Shown: one piece after another, positions 40,204 through 51,706 of the stretch
How positions within the stretch are numbered: position 1 is the stretch's first letter
Layout of the letters: each line of letters starts with the position of its first letter
From: Neorhizobium galegae
Lineage (GTDB): Bacteria > Pseudomonadota > Alphaproteobacteria > Rhizobiales > Rhizobiaceae
Direction: 5' to 3'
Length of the DNA: 64,000 nucleotides
Assembly (NCBI RefSeq): GCF_021391675.1
Contig: NZ_CP090095.1
Coordinates: 1,927,501 to 1,991,500, forward strand
Position numbers and translations under genes: made by a program
The notes under the pieces: model-generated
The model's input: only the letters and a program-made list of their open reading frames with translations
Databases searched by the model: none
Told to the model about the DNA's origin: nothing

Positions 40204-41420
40204 GCGGCGTCTCCGCGATAAACGACGGTCGCTGTGGCGATCGCGGCGATGCCCTCGCGGCGGCCGATGAAGCCGATCTTCTCGTTGGTGGTCGCTTTCA
40301 CCGAGCAGCGGTCGAGCGAAATGCCGAGGATCTCGGAGAGGGTTTCGCGCATCTCCTGGCGGTGCGGGGCGATCTTCGGGGCTTCTGCAATCAGCGAGAT
40401 GTCTGCGTTCATGATCGTGCCGCCGCGTTCGCGGACGATCTTCGCCGCATGGTCGAGAAAGATTTTCGACGGCGCCCCGCGCCATTGCATGTCGGACGGC
40501 GGAAAATGGTCGCCGATATCGCCGGCGCCGCAGGTGGCGAGCAGCGCGTCGGTCAAGGCATGCAGGGCGACATCGGCATCCGAATGGCCGCTGAGCCTCT
40601 GGTCGTGCGGAATGAACACGCCGCAAAGCGTCACCCCGTCGCCGGGTTCCAGCTGGTGCACGTCGTAGCCGTTGCCGGTCCGCACATCGGGAAGGGCAGT
40701 CGAGGACCGGGTCTGCGAGAGTTTTTCGTCGGCCATGGCGATATCCCGCTTCACGGTGAGTTTGATGTTGTCGACCGATCCTTCCACCAGCGTCACCGGC
40801 AGACCGGCCCATTCGGCGATCGAGGCGTCGTCGGTAAAATCCTCGCGGCGCAGGGCCGCCGCCTTTTCATGGGCGGTGCGGATTTCCGAGAGAAGGAAGC
40901 TCTGCGGCGTCTGTGCGGCATAGAGGCCGGAGCGGGGCACGGTCTCGTGCACCAGCCCGTCGGAACCGCCGCGTTTCAGAGTGTCGCTGACGGGAATGGC
41001 CGGCAGCACGCCGTCTTGTCCTTCATCGATCGCCTGCGCCACCCGGTCGAGCACGCCGTGGTCGACGAACGGCCGCGCCGCATCGTGGATCATCACATGG
41101 GTGGCCTCGGTGCCGGAGAGGGCGCGCAGGCCTTCATAGACCGAGCGCTGCCGGGTCTCGCCGCCGAATGTGGTGATCACGCTGCCCGCGCCCCTGACAT
41201 CGACGGTCGCCGCCGCGAACAGCGCCTCGTCGTCCGGATGGATGACGACGACGATCGGGCCGCTTCGGGGCCAGGTGAGAAACCGTTCGAGCGTGTGGGC
41301 GATGACCGGCTTGGCTCCGATCCGCCTGTATTGCTTCGGACCTTCCTCCGCAGAGCCCGCCCGTTCCCCGCGGCCCGCGGCGACGATGACGATACCGATT
41401 GTCTTGGAACCGATTGTCAT
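40200..41420 (-). CDS. ispDF: Bifunctional IspD/IspF, isoprenoid synthesis (MEP pathway)
   Basis: 406 residues with two enzymes in one chain. Residues about 1-235 are 2-C-methyl-D-erythritol 4-phosphate cytidylyltransferase ([26 protein letters not shown]). Residues about 245-406 are 2-C-methyl-D-erythritol 2,4-cyclodiphosphate synthase (GNGYDVHQL and [19 protein letters not shown], with zinc-binding Asp and His, then [17 protein letters not shown]). The fusion skips the IspE step in between and is widespread in alphaproteobacteria. Coupled to cinA through a GTGA overlap; it diverges from dusB. Confidence 0.96.
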   Translation of the reverse strand: MTIGSKTIGIVIVAAGRGERAGSAEEGPKQYRRIGAKPVIAHTLERFLTWPRSGPIVVVIHPDDEALFAAATVDVRGAGSVITTFGGETRQRSVYEGLRALSGTEATHVMIHDAARPFVDHGVLDRVAQAIDEGQDGVLPAIPVSDTLKRGGSDGLVHETVPRSGLYAAQTPQSFLLSEIRTAHEKAAALRREDFTDDASIAEWAGLPVTLVEGSVDNIKLTVKRDIAMADEKLSQTRSSTALPDVRTGNGYDVHQLEPGDGVTLCGVFIPHDQRLSGHSDADVALHALTDALLATCGAGDIGDHFPPSDMQWRGAPSKIFLDHAAKIVRERGGTIMNADISLIAEAPKIAPHRQEMRETLSEILGISLDRCSVKATTNEKIGFIGRREGIAAIATATVVYRGDAA

Positions 41421-41533
41421 GGCTTTGTCGTCCCCGACCCGTAATTCGTTTTGGATTGACAGGCGCAGAACTATAGGACCAAAAGCCTGAATTCCAGCAT
41501 GCCGCTCAAAAATAACGCAGTTCCGGAATTGCT

Positions 41534-41562
41534 CTTGGCAAACGCCCGAGACCTGAATAAAA
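41534..41562 (+). promoter_or_regulatory. Candidate promoter for dusB-ntrBC
   Basis: CTTGGC (41534-41539), 17 bases, ATAAAA (41557-41562), just 17 bases before the dusB ATG. The match to sigma-70 is moderate and would give a very short leader. Confidence 0.35.
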
Positions 41563-41578
41563 ATAGTGCAACAATCTC

Positions 41579-42598
41579 ATGTGCCCGAAAGATCATCATT
41601 TGAGTTTTCAAGATCTTGCCAAGCCTTTTCAGATCGGGCCTGTCGCCATTCGCAATCGCGTCGTCCTGGCGCCGATGTCCGGCGTCACCGATCTGCCGTT
41701 CAGGCGGCTTGCCTGGCGTTATGGCGCCGGGCTGGTCGTGACGGAAATGGTCGCCAGCGGTGAACTCATTCTCAACCGCGGCGAATCATGGGCGCGGCTC
41801 AAGGGCGCCGGGATTTCGCCGCACATGGTGCAGCTCGCCGGTCGCGAGGCGCAGCCGATGGCGCAAGCCGCACGGATCGCCGCCGACAACGGCGCAGACA
41901 TCATCGACATCAACATGGGGTGTCCGGCCAAGAAGGTGACGGGCGGTTATTCGGGCTCGGCGCTGATGCGCGATCCAGACCACGCCCTGTCCATGATCGA
42001 AGCGACCGTCAATGCGGTCAAGGTGCCGGTAACGCTGAAGATGCGGCTCGGCTGGGACGAGAACTCCATCAACGCGCCCGAGATCGCCCGCCGTGCCGAA
42101 CAGGCCGGCATCCAGCTGGTCACGATCCACGGCCGCACCCGCATGCAGTTCTACGAGGGCAGGGCGGACTGGGATGCGATCCGCGCGGTGCGCGACGCGA
42201 TCTCCATCCCGCTGATCGCCAATGGCGACGTCGAATCGCCCGAGGACGCTCAAGGTATCCTGGCGCGCTCCGGTGCCGATGCGGTCATGGTCGGCCGCGG
42301 TGCTCAAGGGCGTCCGTGGCATGTCGGCTGGCTCGCCGGCCACGCCGCGCCGTCGCAGGCCGAGATCGCCGATCTGGTCGTCGAACACTATGAAGCGATG
42401 CTGGAGCTCTACGGCCGCGAGGCCGGCCTCCGCCATGCGCGAAAACAGCTCGGCTGGTATCTCGATCGCTACGCGTCGAATCTGCCCGTCGAAGAAAAGG
42501 CCGCCATCATGATTTCGAAAGACCCGGCCGATGTCTCGCGCCGGATGATTGCAGCGCTCGGCGGCCAACCCGCCGCCGCTCAGAAGGAGGCCGCATGA
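41579..42598 (+). CDS. dusB: tRNA-dihydrouridine synthase DusB (NifR3)
   Basis: FMN enzyme that reduces uridines in the tRNA D-loop. 339 residues, TIM barrel plus helical domain: [39 protein letters not shown] with catalytic Cys115, and [14 protein letters not shown]. In rhizobia this gene (historically nifR3) heads the ntr operon, as here. There is no good ribosome site before the ATG at 41579, so the start is the weakest point. Its stop overlaps the ntrB start in ATGA. Confidence 0.95.
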   Translation: MCPKDHHLSFQDLAKPFQIGPVAIRNRVVLAPMSGVTDLPFRRLAWRYGAGLVVTEMVASGELILNRGESWARLKGAGISPHMVQLAGREAQPMAQAARIAADNGADIIDINMGCPAKKVTGGYSGSALMRDPDHALSMIEATVNAVKVPVTLKMRLGWDENSINAPEIARRAEQAGIQLVTIHGRTRMQFYEGRADWDAIRAVRDAISIPLIANGDVESPEDAQGILARSGADAVMVGRGAQGRPWHVGWLAGHAAPSQAEIADLVVEHYEAMLELYGREAGLRHARKQLGWYLDRYASNLPVEEKAAIMISKDPADVSRRMIAALGGQPAAAQKEAA

Positions 42599-43739
42599 GC
42601 AAGTCCCCGGCGCAGGATGCCACGATCGGCAACGCGCTCGCCATGGCTGTCCTCAACTCGGTGCAGAACCCGGTGATCCTGGTCGATGCGGCGGGCAAGG
42701 TCGCGTTCGCGAACTGGGAGGCGGAGGCCTTCTTCGGCGCCAGCGCCTCCCATCTCGCCAAGAACAAGATCTCCACCTTCATCCCCTTCGGCAGCCCGCT
42801 TCTCGCCCTGATCGACCAGGTGCGCGAGCGTAAAGCGCCCGTCAACGAATACCGCGTCGACCTGTCGTCGCCGCGTCTCGGCCAGGACAAGCTGGTCGAT
42901 CTCTATGTCGCGCCCGTGGTCAGCGAGCCGGGCTCGGTGGTCGTCGTCTTCCAGGAACGCTCCATGGCGGACAAGATCGACCGCCAGCTCACCCACCGCG
43001 CCGCCGCTCGTTCGGTAACGGGTCTGGCCTCCATGCTCGCCCACGAGATCAAGAACCCGCTCTCGGGCATCCGCGGCGCCGCCCAGCTTCTGGAAAGCGT
43101 CGTTCCCGACGACGACCGGGCGCTGACCCAGCTGATCTGCGACGAGACCGACCGGATCGTCTCGCTGGTCGACCGCATGGAAGTCTTCTCCGACGAACGG
43201 CCGGTCGATCGCATAGCCCTCAACATCCATTCGGTGCTCGATCACGTGAAGGCGGTCGCCAAGGCCGGTTTTGCCCGCAACATCAAGATTTCCGAAATGT
43301 ACGACCCGTCGCTGCCGCCGGTCTTTGCCAACCGCGACCAGCTGGTGCAGGTCTTCCTCAACCTCATCAAGAACGCGGCCGAAGCCGTCGGCGACCAGCC
43401 GGACGGCGAAATCATGCTGACCACCGCTTATCGCCCCGGCATCAAGCTTTCGGTCGCCGGCACCCGGGACAAGATCTCCCTGCCGCTCGAATTCTGCGTC
43501 ATCGACAACGGACCGGGCGTTCCGACCGACCTCGTGCCGCATCTTTTCGATCCCTTCATCACCACGAAGACGAACGGCTCCGGCCTGGGCTTGGCCCTGG
43601 TCGCCAAGATCATCGGCGGCCATGGCGGCATCGTCGAATGCGACAGCCAGGCGCGCCGGACGATATTCCGTGTTCTGATGCCCATGCACAAGGAAGAGGC
43701 CACCGACGGCCGCGCCTTGAACTCCACAGGAAACGTAAA

Positions 43740-43743
<4 letters not shown>
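42595..43743 (+). CDS. ntrB: Nitrogen regulation sensor kinase NtrB
   Basis: Cytoplasmic histidine kinase/phosphatase that responds to nitrogen status through PII and acts on NtrC. 382 residues: PAS domain (about 17-120), phosphoacceptor His150 in [21 protein letters not shown] box NLIKNAAEA, and G boxes DNGPGVP and [11 protein letters not shown]. No membrane segments. AAGGAGG at 42584-42590 and the ATGA overlap with dusB fix the start. The stop overlaps ntrC in the same way. Confidence 0.96.
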
Positions 43744-45191
<1,448 letters not shown>

Positions 45192-45212
45192 TGGTTAGTT
45201 TGTTCCCGACTG

Positions 45213-45241
45213 CTTGACACCTTCCGCTCATCGTTGCATTT
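45213..45241 (+). promoter_or_regulatory. Candidate promoter for ntrYX
   Basis: CTTGACAC with CTTGAC at 45213-45218 matches the rhizobial -35 consensus exactly; 17 bases on, GCATTT (45236-45241) is a weak -10. It lies in the 220-base gap between ntrC and ntrY, so ntrYX can be expressed apart from ntrBC. Confidence 0.45.
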
Positions 45242-45411
45242 TCGCCACATTGCGTTGCTTAAAGGTCACGCAGGGTTTGGTGAATGCTCGACGGAGTGGC
45301 GGCCGTTGATGGGGTAGGCCAGCCCTTTTCTGGAAAGTGGCTGTCGCTTCGCCCGGTCTGACCGGGTTGGATCGATCTCCCGCGAGGGTTTTGGGGATCG
45401 GAGTGGATTCG

Positions 45412-47685
45412 ATGACGGAAGGCGTAACAGCGCCGATGGCCGAAGACGAGCCAGCGGTGTCAGTGCAGGATCGGCGCGCGTCGTTTGCGCTCCCCGGCCT
45501 TCTGCTCGCCGGCGGAGCCTTGATCTGCGCGTCGGTGACGCTGTTCATCCTGCTCGGCCTGACGCCGATCGCTCCGACCACCAATGTCGTGATCGCCTCG
45601 GCTGCGCTGAATTCGCTTTTCATCCTCGGCCTGATGTATCTGATCGGCCGCGAGATCGTCCGGCTGGTGAAGGCGCGCAACCGCGGTCGTGCCGCCGCCC
45701 GCCTGCATGTCCGCATCGTTGTGCTGTTCTCGATCGTGGCGATCACGCCGGCGGTCCTGGTGGCGATCTTCGCGAGCCTCACGCTCAATGTCGGCCTTGA
45801 CCGCTGGTTCTCGCTGCGGACGCAGTCGATCGTGCAGTCGTCCCAGGACGTCGCACGGGCCTATATGCTCGAGAATGCCAGCTATCTTCAGGGCCAGACC
45901 GTATCGATGTCGAACGACCTCGAGCGCAACCGGCCGATGTTCTATCTCGACCGGACGGGTTTCGTGGACCTGATGACCCGCCAGGCGCGGGGGCGCGGAA
46001 TGCTCGGGGCCTTTCTGGTGCGCGAGGACGGTCAGGCGATCGTCCAGGCCGACATCAAGACCGAAAAGCCGCTGCCGGCGATCCCGGAGGATGCGCTGAA
46101 GACGGCGGCGGCCGGCCAGCCGACGCTGATCCCGCCAGGCGTCACCAACCTCGTCGGCGCCGTCATCAAGCTCGACGCCATCCCGGGCTCCTATCTCTAT
46201 ACGATCCGTGCCGTCGATCCGAAGGTCATCTCGGCCATGCGGCTGATGGAGGAGAACGCTGCCGAATACCGGGCGATGGAGGCCGGCCGCACATCGCTGC
46301 AGATCGCCTTTGCGGTGCTCTATCTCGGTTTCGCGCTGATCGTGCTGCTCGCGGCGATCTGGACGGCGATCGCGGTTGCCGACCGTATCGTCCGGCCGAT
46401 CCGGCTGCTGATCAGTGCCGCCGACAGCGTCGCGACCGGTAATCTCAACGTCGTCGTGCCGGTGCGCGCCGCCGATGGCGACGTCGGCAGCCTGTCGCGC
46501 ACTTTCAACAAGATGATTTCCGAAATCCGCAGCCAGCGCGACGAGATCCTCGAGGCCAAGGATGAAGTTGACGACCGCCGCCGGTTCATCGAGGCGGTTC
46601 TGTCCGGCGTCACCGCCGCCGTCATCGGCGTCGAGGAAGATCGCCGCATTACCATCGTCAATCCGTCCGCGGAGCATTTCCTCGGCGTTCCCGCCGAACA
46701 GCTGATGGGCGAGAAGCTTGAGGATGTCGCGCCGGAGATCGACCACGTCCTGACCGAGGCGCGCACCAGAGCCCGCGGCGAGTTCCGCAAGCAGGTGAAC
46801 CTGATCCGCGGCGGCAAGGAGCGGACGCTGTCGGTTCAGGTCACCCGCGAGGAACAGCGCTCCGCGCATGATTCCTATGTGGTGACGCTCGACGATATCA
46901 CCGATCTCGTCATCGCCCAGCGATCGACCGCCTGGGCGGATGTCGCCCGCCGCATCGCCCACGAGATCAAGAACCCGCTCACGCCGATCCAGCTTTCGGC
47001 CGAACGCCTCAAGCGTCGCTACGGCAAGCAGATCGCCGAGGACGACCGCGCCGTCTTCGACCAGTGCACCGATACGATCGTGCGCCAGGTCGGCGATATC
47101 GGCCGCATGGTCGATGAATTCTCCTCCTTTGCCCGCATGCCGAAACCCGCCAAGGAAGAGGCAGATCTGCGCGATATCCTGCGCGACGCGATCTTCCTGC
47201 GCGAGATGGGCACGACCCATGTGGATTTCATCCGCGAACTTGGCGACGAGCCGCTGAAGGGCATGTTCGATGCGCGCATGCTCGGCCAGGCCTTCGGCAA
47301 TCTCATCAAGAACGCCGTCGAGGCGATCGAGGCGGTTCCGAGCGATCAGGAGCGCGACGGCCGCAAGGTCAAGGTGCGCTCGGTCTACGACGCGGAGCGC
47401 GACACCTATGTGGTTGACATCATCGATAATGGCAGCGGCCTGCCGGCCGAAAACCGGCACCGCATCCTCGAGCCGTACATGACCATGCGCGACAAGGGCA
47501 CGGGTCTGGGGCTCGCCATCGTCAAGAAGATCATTGAAGAACACGGCGGGCAGCTCGAACTGCACGATGCTCCCGCCGATTTCGATCATGGCAAGGGCGC
47601 CATGATCAGGGTGCTGCTGCCGCATCTGGAGCAGGTGGCGGTGCCGGGAACGGATAATAACAAGGAATTGGCTTATGGCGTCTGA
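45412..47685 (+). CDS. ntrY: Membrane-bound sensor kinase NtrY
   Basis: Partner kinase of NtrX. About 757 residues: three or four N-terminal membrane segments (PGLLLAGGALICASVTLFIL onward), a periplasmic sensor region (about 120-295), another membrane segment (ALIVLLAAIWTAIAVADRIV), HAMP, PAS (about 390-490), phosphoacceptor His517 in [21 protein letters not shown] box NLIKNAVEA, and G boxes DNGSGLP and GTGLGLAIVK. I choose the ATG at 45412 (GGAG upstream) over a GTG at 45337. Overlaps ntrX by 11 bases. Confidence 0.95.
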   Translation: MTEGVTAPMAEDEPAVSVQDRRASFALPGLLLAGGALICASVTLFILLGLTPIAPTTNVVIASAALNSLFILGLMYLIGREIVRLVKARNRGRAAARLHVRIVVLFSIVAITPAVLVAIFASLTLNVGLDRWFSLRTQSIVQSSQDVARAYMLENASYLQGQTVSMSNDLERNRPMFYLDRTGFVDLMTRQARGRGMLGAFLVREDGQAIVQADIKTEKPLPAIPEDALKTAAAGQPTLIPPGVTNLVGAVIKLDAIPGSYLYTIRAVDPKVISAMRLMEENAAEYRAMEAGRTSLQIAFAVLYLGFALIVLLAAIWTAIAVADRIVRPIRLLISAADSVATGNLNVVVPVRAADGDVGSLSRTFNKMISEIRSQRDEILEAKDEVDDRRRFIEAVLSGVTAAVIGVEEDRRITIVNPSAEHFLGVPAEQLMGEKLEDVAPEIDHVLTEARTRARGEFRKQVNLIRGGKERTLSVQVTREEQRSAHDSYVVTLDDITDLVIAQRSTAWADVARRIAHEIKNPLTPIQLSAERLKRRYGKQIAEDDRAVFDQCTDTIVRQVGDIGRMVDEFSSFARMPKPAKEEADLRDILRDAIFLREMGTTHVDFIRELGDEPLKGMFDARMLGQAFGNLIKNAVEAIEAVPSDQERDGRKVKVRSVYDAERDTYVVDIIDNGSGLPAENRHRILEPYMTMRDKGTGLGLAIVKKIIEEHGGQLELHDAPADFDHGKGAMIRVLLPHLEQVAVPGTDNNKELAYGV

Positions 47686-49039
47686 TATTCTGGTCGTAGA
47701 TGACGAGGCGGATATCCGCGATATCGTTTCAGGTATTTTGTCCGATGAGGGCCATGAAACCCGCACGGCTCACGACAGCGACAGCGCGCTGGCAGCGATA
47801 TCCGATCGCGTGCCGCGGCTGGTTTTCCTGGATATCTGGATGCAGGGCTCGAAACTCGACGGTCTGGCGCTGCTCGACGAGGTCAAGAGCCGGCACCCAG
47901 ATTTGCCCGTCGTGATGATCTCCGGCCACGGCAATGTCGAGACCGCTGTTTCGGCGATCAAGCGCGGTGCCTTCGACTTCATCGAAAAACCGTTCAAGGC
48001 CGACCGGTTGATCCTGATCGCCGAGCGGGCGCTCGAAAACTCCAAGCTGAAGCGCGAGGTGACCGAGCTCAAGAAGCGCACCGGCGACGCGGCCGAGCTG
48101 GTCGGCACGTCGGTTGCCGTCTCGCAGCTTCGCCAGACGATCGAGAAGGTCGCGCCCACCAACAGCCGCGTGATGATCCTCGGCCCCTCCGGATCCGGCA
48201 AGGAACTGGTGGCGCGAATGATCCACAAGCGGTCGTCTCGCGTGACCGGTCCGTTCGTGGCGCTGAACGCCGCGACGATCACGCCCGATCGCATGGAGGT
48301 CGCTCTGTTCGGTACCGAAGGGGCTCCCGGCCAGGCGCGCAAGATCGGCGCGCTGGAAGAGGCCCATCGCGGCATCCTCTATCTCGACGAAGTCGGCGAA
48401 ATGCCGCGCGAGACCCAGAACAAGATCTTGCGTGTACTGGTCGACCAGCAGTTCGAACGCGTCGGCGGTTCCAAGCGCGTCAAGGTGGATGTCCGCATCA
48501 TCTCCTCGACCTGCTACAATCTCGAAAGCCTGATCGCCGACGGCTCGTTTCGCGAAGATCTCTACCACCGGCTGGCGGTCGTGCCGGTCAAGGTGCCAGC
48601 GCTCGCCGAACGCCGCGAGGACATTCCTTTCCTGGTCGATATGTTCATGCGCCAGATTTCCGAACAGGCCGGCATCCGTCCCCGCAAGATCGGCGAGGAC
48701 GCCATGGCCGTCCTGCAGGCCCATGACTGGCCGGGCAATATCCGCCAGCTCCGCAACAATATCGAGCGGCTGATGATCCTTGCCCGTTCCGACGGTCCGG
48801 ATTCGCCGATTTCCGCCGACATGCTGCCGACCGATCTCGGCGACATGCTGCCCAAGGTTTCCGCCAAGGGCGATTATCACATCATGACGCTGCCGCTGCG
48901 CGAAGCCCGCGAAATGTTCGAGCGCGACTACCTGATCGCCCAGATCAACCGGTTCGGAGGCAATATTTCCCGCACCGCGGAATTCGTCGGCATGGAACGT
49001 TCGGCCTTGCACCGCAAGCTCAAGTCGCTCGGTGTGTAA
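47675..49039 (+). CDS. ntrX: Response regulator NtrX
   Basis: 454 residues: receiver with Asp53 (RLVFLDIWMQGS), AAA+ domain with Walker A GPSGSGKE and Walker B GILYLDEVGEMP, and a Fis-type helix-turn-helix (NISRTAEFVGMERSALHRKL). The sigma-54-contacting GAFTGA loop is missing: the equivalent stretch at residues 213-223 reads GTEGAPGQARK. As in other alphaproteobacterial NtrX, it is therefore unlikely to be a classical sigma-54 activator. Its ribosome site AAGGA lies within ntrY; trkA starts 3 bases after its stop. Confidence 0.95.
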   Translation: MASDILVVDDEADIRDIVSGILSDEGHETRTAHDSDSALAAISDRVPRLVFLDIWMQGSKLDGLALLDEVKSRHPDLPVVMISGHGNVETAVSAIKRGAFDFIEKPFKADRLILIAERALENSKLKREVTELKKRTGDAAELVGTSVAVSQLRQTIEKVAPTNSRVMILGPSGSGKELVARMIHKRSSRVTGPFVALNAATITPDRMEVALFGTEGAPGQARKIGALEEAHRGILYLDEVGEMPRETQNKILRVLVDQQFERVGGSKRVKVDVRIISSTCYNLESLIADGSFREDLYHRLAVVPVKVPALAERREDIPFLVDMFMRQISEQAGIRPRKIGEDAMAVLQAHDWPGNIRQLRNNIERLMILARSDGPDSPISADMLPTDLGDMLPKVSAKGDYHIMTLPLREAREMFERDYLIAQINRFGGNISRTAEFVGMERSALHRKLKSLGV

Positions 49040-49042
49040 CCT

Positions 49043-50419
49043 ATGAAGGTGATCATTTGCGGCGCGGGGCAGGTGGGCTACGGCATCGCCGAACGGCTCG
49101 CCCAGGAGGACAATGATGTCTCCGTCATCGATACCTCGGCGGCCCTGATCGCCGCGATCACCGAGACGCTCGACGTCAAGGGTTATGTCGGCCACGGCGC
49201 TCATCCGGACATGCTGGAAAAGGCGGGTGCCGAAGACGCCGACATGATCATCGCGGTGACGCTCTACGACGAGGTCAACATCGTCGCCTGCGAGGTCGCG
49301 CAGGCGCTGTTTTCGGTGCCCACCAAGATCGCCCGCATCCGCGCCCAGAACTATCTGAAGCCGGAATATGCCGATCTCTTCAGCCGCCAGAACATGTCGA
49401 TCGACGTGACGATCTCGCCGGAGATCGAGGTCGGCAAGATGGTGCTCCGGCGCATTTCCTTTCCCGGCGCCACCGATGTCGTAAAGTTCGCCGACGATCA
49501 TATCGCCATGGTGGCGATCGAGTGCATGGAGGACTGCCCGGTCGTCGCGACGCCCCTGCATCAGCTTTCCGATCTCTTCCCGGACCTGATGGCGACCGTG
49601 GTCGGCATCGTCCGCAATGGCGTCCTGACCGTCGCCCGCTCCGCCGATCAGCTTGAAGTCGGGGACGTCGCCTACGTCATCTGCCAGCGCGAACACATCC
49701 GCCGCACGCTCGGCCTGTTCGGCCACGAGGAGCAGGAGGCCCGCCGCATCATCATCGCCGGCGGCGGCAATATCGGATATTACGTCGCCCGAACCATCGA
49801 GGAACACCAGCCGAGGACGCGGCTGAAGATCATCGAGAGCGACCGCGAGCGGGCGCTGGTCGTCTCCGAGCAGCTGCGCAATACGATCGTGCTGCACGGT
49901 TCGGCGCTCGACCAGCACATCCTCACCCAGGCCGATATCCAGGATACCGACCTGATGATAACACTCACCAACAGCGACCAGATCAACATCCTCGCCGCGG
50001 TCATGGCGAAATCGCTCGGCTGCAAGTCGAACCTCGTGCTGATCAACTCCACCTCGTTTCATCAGGTCACCGACGCGCTCGGCATCGATGCGCAGATCAA
50101 CCCGCGTGCGGTGACGATCTCGCGCGTGCTGCAGCATGTCCGCAAGGGCCGCATCCGTTCCGTCTATGCGGTGCAGAACGGCGCTGCCGAGATTATCGAG
50201 GCCGAGGCGCTGGAAACCTCGCCGCTGGTCGGCCGGCCGTTCCGCGAACTCGACCTTCCGGACGGCATCCGTGTCGGCGCGATCTACCGCGGTGAGGCCG
50301 TCATTCGCCCGAACGGCGATACCAGGATCAAGGCGCGCGACCGTGTCGTGCTCTTTGCCACCGCCGAAGCCGTGCGCCATGTGGAGCAGCTTTTCCGCGT
50401 TTCCATCCAGTATTTCTGA
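49043..50419 (+). CDS. trkA: Trk potassium uptake regulatory protein TrkA
   Basis: Cytoplasmic NAD-binding regulator of the Trk potassium channel. 458 residues with two RCK units, each starting with a Rossmann motif: MKVIICGAGQVGYGIAERLA at residue 1 and IIIAGGGNIGYYVARTIEEH near residue 235. TrkA-C modules follow each. No trkH/trkG channel gene is in the window. Conserved placement after ntrX in rhizobia. Confidence 0.95.
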   Translation: MKVIICGAGQVGYGIAERLAQEDNDVSVIDTSAALIAAITETLDVKGYVGHGAHPDMLEKAGAEDADMIIAVTLYDEVNIVACEVAQALFSVPTKIARIRAQNYLKPEYADLFSRQNMSIDVTISPEIEVGKMVLRRISFPGATDVVKFADDHIAMVAIECMEDCPVVATPLHQLSDLFPDLMATVVGIVRNGVLTVARSADQLEVGDVAYVICQREHIRRTLGLFGHEEQEARRIIIAGGGNIGYYVARTIEEHQPRTRLKIIESDRERALVVSEQLRNTIVLHGSALDQHILTQADIQDTDLMITLTNSDQINILAAVMAKSLGCKSNLVLINSTSFHQVTDALGIDAQINPRAVTISRVLQHVRKGRIRSVYAVQNGAAEIIEAEALETSPLVGRPFRELDLPDGIRVGAIYRGEAVIRPNGDTRIKARDRVVLFATAEAVRHVEQLFRVSIQYF

Positions 50420-50450
50420 CCAGCATTTCCGAAAAGACCAGGGGATATCG

Positions 50451-51314
50451 ATGTCGAGAATTGCCTATGTGAACGGACAATATGTTCGCCATTCCGACGC
50501 TGCGGTGCATGTGGAGGATCGCGGCTTCCAGTTCGCGGACGGCGTCTACGAGGTCTGCGAAGTGCGCCACGGCATGATCGTCGATCTGACCCGCCACCTC
50601 AACCGCCTCGACCGGTCGCTGAGCGAACTGAGGATGGCGGCGCCGATGGGCCGCGCGGCGCTCACCTTCGTCATCCGCGAAGTTCTCCGCCGCAACCGGG
50701 TGAAGAACGGCATCTTCTACCTGCAGGTGACCCGCGGTGCCGCCCGCCGCGACCACTACTTCCCGGCCGAGGGCACGCCGCCGACCATCACGATCACCGC
50801 CAAGAGCACCGACCCCTCGGCCGCCGCCAGGAAATATGCCAGTGGCATCAAGGTTATAACCCTGCCCGAGAACCGCTGGGACCGCGTCGACATCAAGACC
50901 GTCGGCCTGTTGCCCAACGTGCTTGCCAAGCAGCAGGCGAAGGAGGCCGGTGCTCAGGACGCCATCTTCATCGACCGTTCCGGCATCGTCATGGAAGGTG
51001 CCTCTTCGAACGTCTGGATCGTGACGCGGGATGGCGAGCTGGTCACCCGGCCGGCCGAGCACGGCATTCTCAAGGGAATCACCCGCACGACCCTCATCGA
51101 TGTCGCGAAAAAGCTCGGGCTCAAGGTGGTCGAGCGCGAGTTCAAGACGGAAGAGATGCTGGCGGCGCGCGAGGTATTTTTCACCTCCGCCACCGGGATC
51201 TGCGTCCCGATCGTCGAAATCGACAACAAGCCGGTGGCCAACGGCCATCCGGGCACCGTATCGTCAAGTATTCGCGACACCTTTTTCGACGTTGCGGAAA
51301 AGACGGCGATTTGA
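50451..51314 (+). CDS. dat: D-amino-acid aminotransferase (class IV PLP)
   Basis: PLP enzyme of the branched-chain/D-alanine aminotransferase fold. 287 residues: [20 protein letters not shown] near the N terminus, the PLP lysine in [21 protein letters not shown], then [10 protein letters not shown] and GITRTTLID. The pattern fits D-alanine transaminase, which makes D-glutamate, better than IlvE or PabC. AGGGGATATCG precedes the ATG at 50451; a longer same-frame reading lies inside trkA. Confidence 0.9.
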   Translation: MSRIAYVNGQYVRHSDAAVHVEDRGFQFADGVYEVCEVRHGMIVDLTRHLNRLDRSLSELRMAAPMGRAALTFVIREVLRRNRVKNGIFYLQVTRGAARRDHYFPAEGTPPTITITAKSTDPSAAARKYASGIKVITLPENRWDRVDIKTVGLLPNVLAKQQAKEAGAQDAIFIDRSGIVMEGASSNVWIVTRDGELVTRPAEHGILKGITRTTLIDVAKKLGLKVVEREFKTEEMLAAREVFFTSATGICVPIVEIDNKPVANGHPGTVSSSIRDTFFDVAEKTAI

Positions 51315-51420
51315 TAGTCAAACATCGGGGAAGGGAAAGCACGGGGCGCTTTCCGGTCGTCTTTTATCAAGCTTGATCATGATCCGGCTCCGGGCCGGCA
51401 AAAAAGAAAGAAGCGGCGCT

Positions 51421-51663
51421 ATGGCGGAACGTTCTCAGAACCTGCAGGATTTATTTCTCAATACCGTTCGCAAGCAGAAGATTTCCCTGACGATTTTCCT
51501 GATCAACGGGGTCAAGCTGACAGGTGTCGTGACCTCTTTCGACAACTTCTGCGTCCTGCTTCGCCGTGACGGCCACTCTCAGCTCGTGTATAAGCACGCG
51601 ATCTCGACCATCATGCCGGGCCAGCCCATGCAGATGTTCGAAACCGAAGAGAATGCGGCCTAA
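51421..51663 (+). CDS. hfq: RNA chaperone Hfq
   Basis: Sm-like hexameric RNA-binding protein that pairs small RNAs with mRNAs. 80 residues, close to other rhizobial Hfq: [20 protein letters not shown] (Sm1), [20 protein letters not shown], and the Sm2 motif [10 protein letters not shown]. Only a short acidic C-terminal tail (FETEENAA). Stands between dat and hflX, as in many alphaproteobacteria. A ribosome site is poorly defined (AAAGAAAGAAG). Confidence 0.97.
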   Translation: MAERSQNLQDLFLNTVRKQKISLTIFLINGVKLTGVVTSFDNFCVLLRRDGHSQLVYKHAISTIMPGQPMQMFETEENAA

Positions 51664-51706
51664 CAGGACAGAACAGATTTCAAATCGCGATACTTCCAAC
51701 GAATCC

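Noticed and set aside
41534..41578. Sigma-54 promoter upstream of dusB-ntrBC
   Set aside because: TTGGCA is present, but the GC element at the required -12 spacing is not.
47729..50380. 883-codon open frame opposite ntrX and trkA
   Set aside because: Spans two well-supported genes on the other strand; composition is an antisense shadow (rich in Arg, Asp, His), with no motif.
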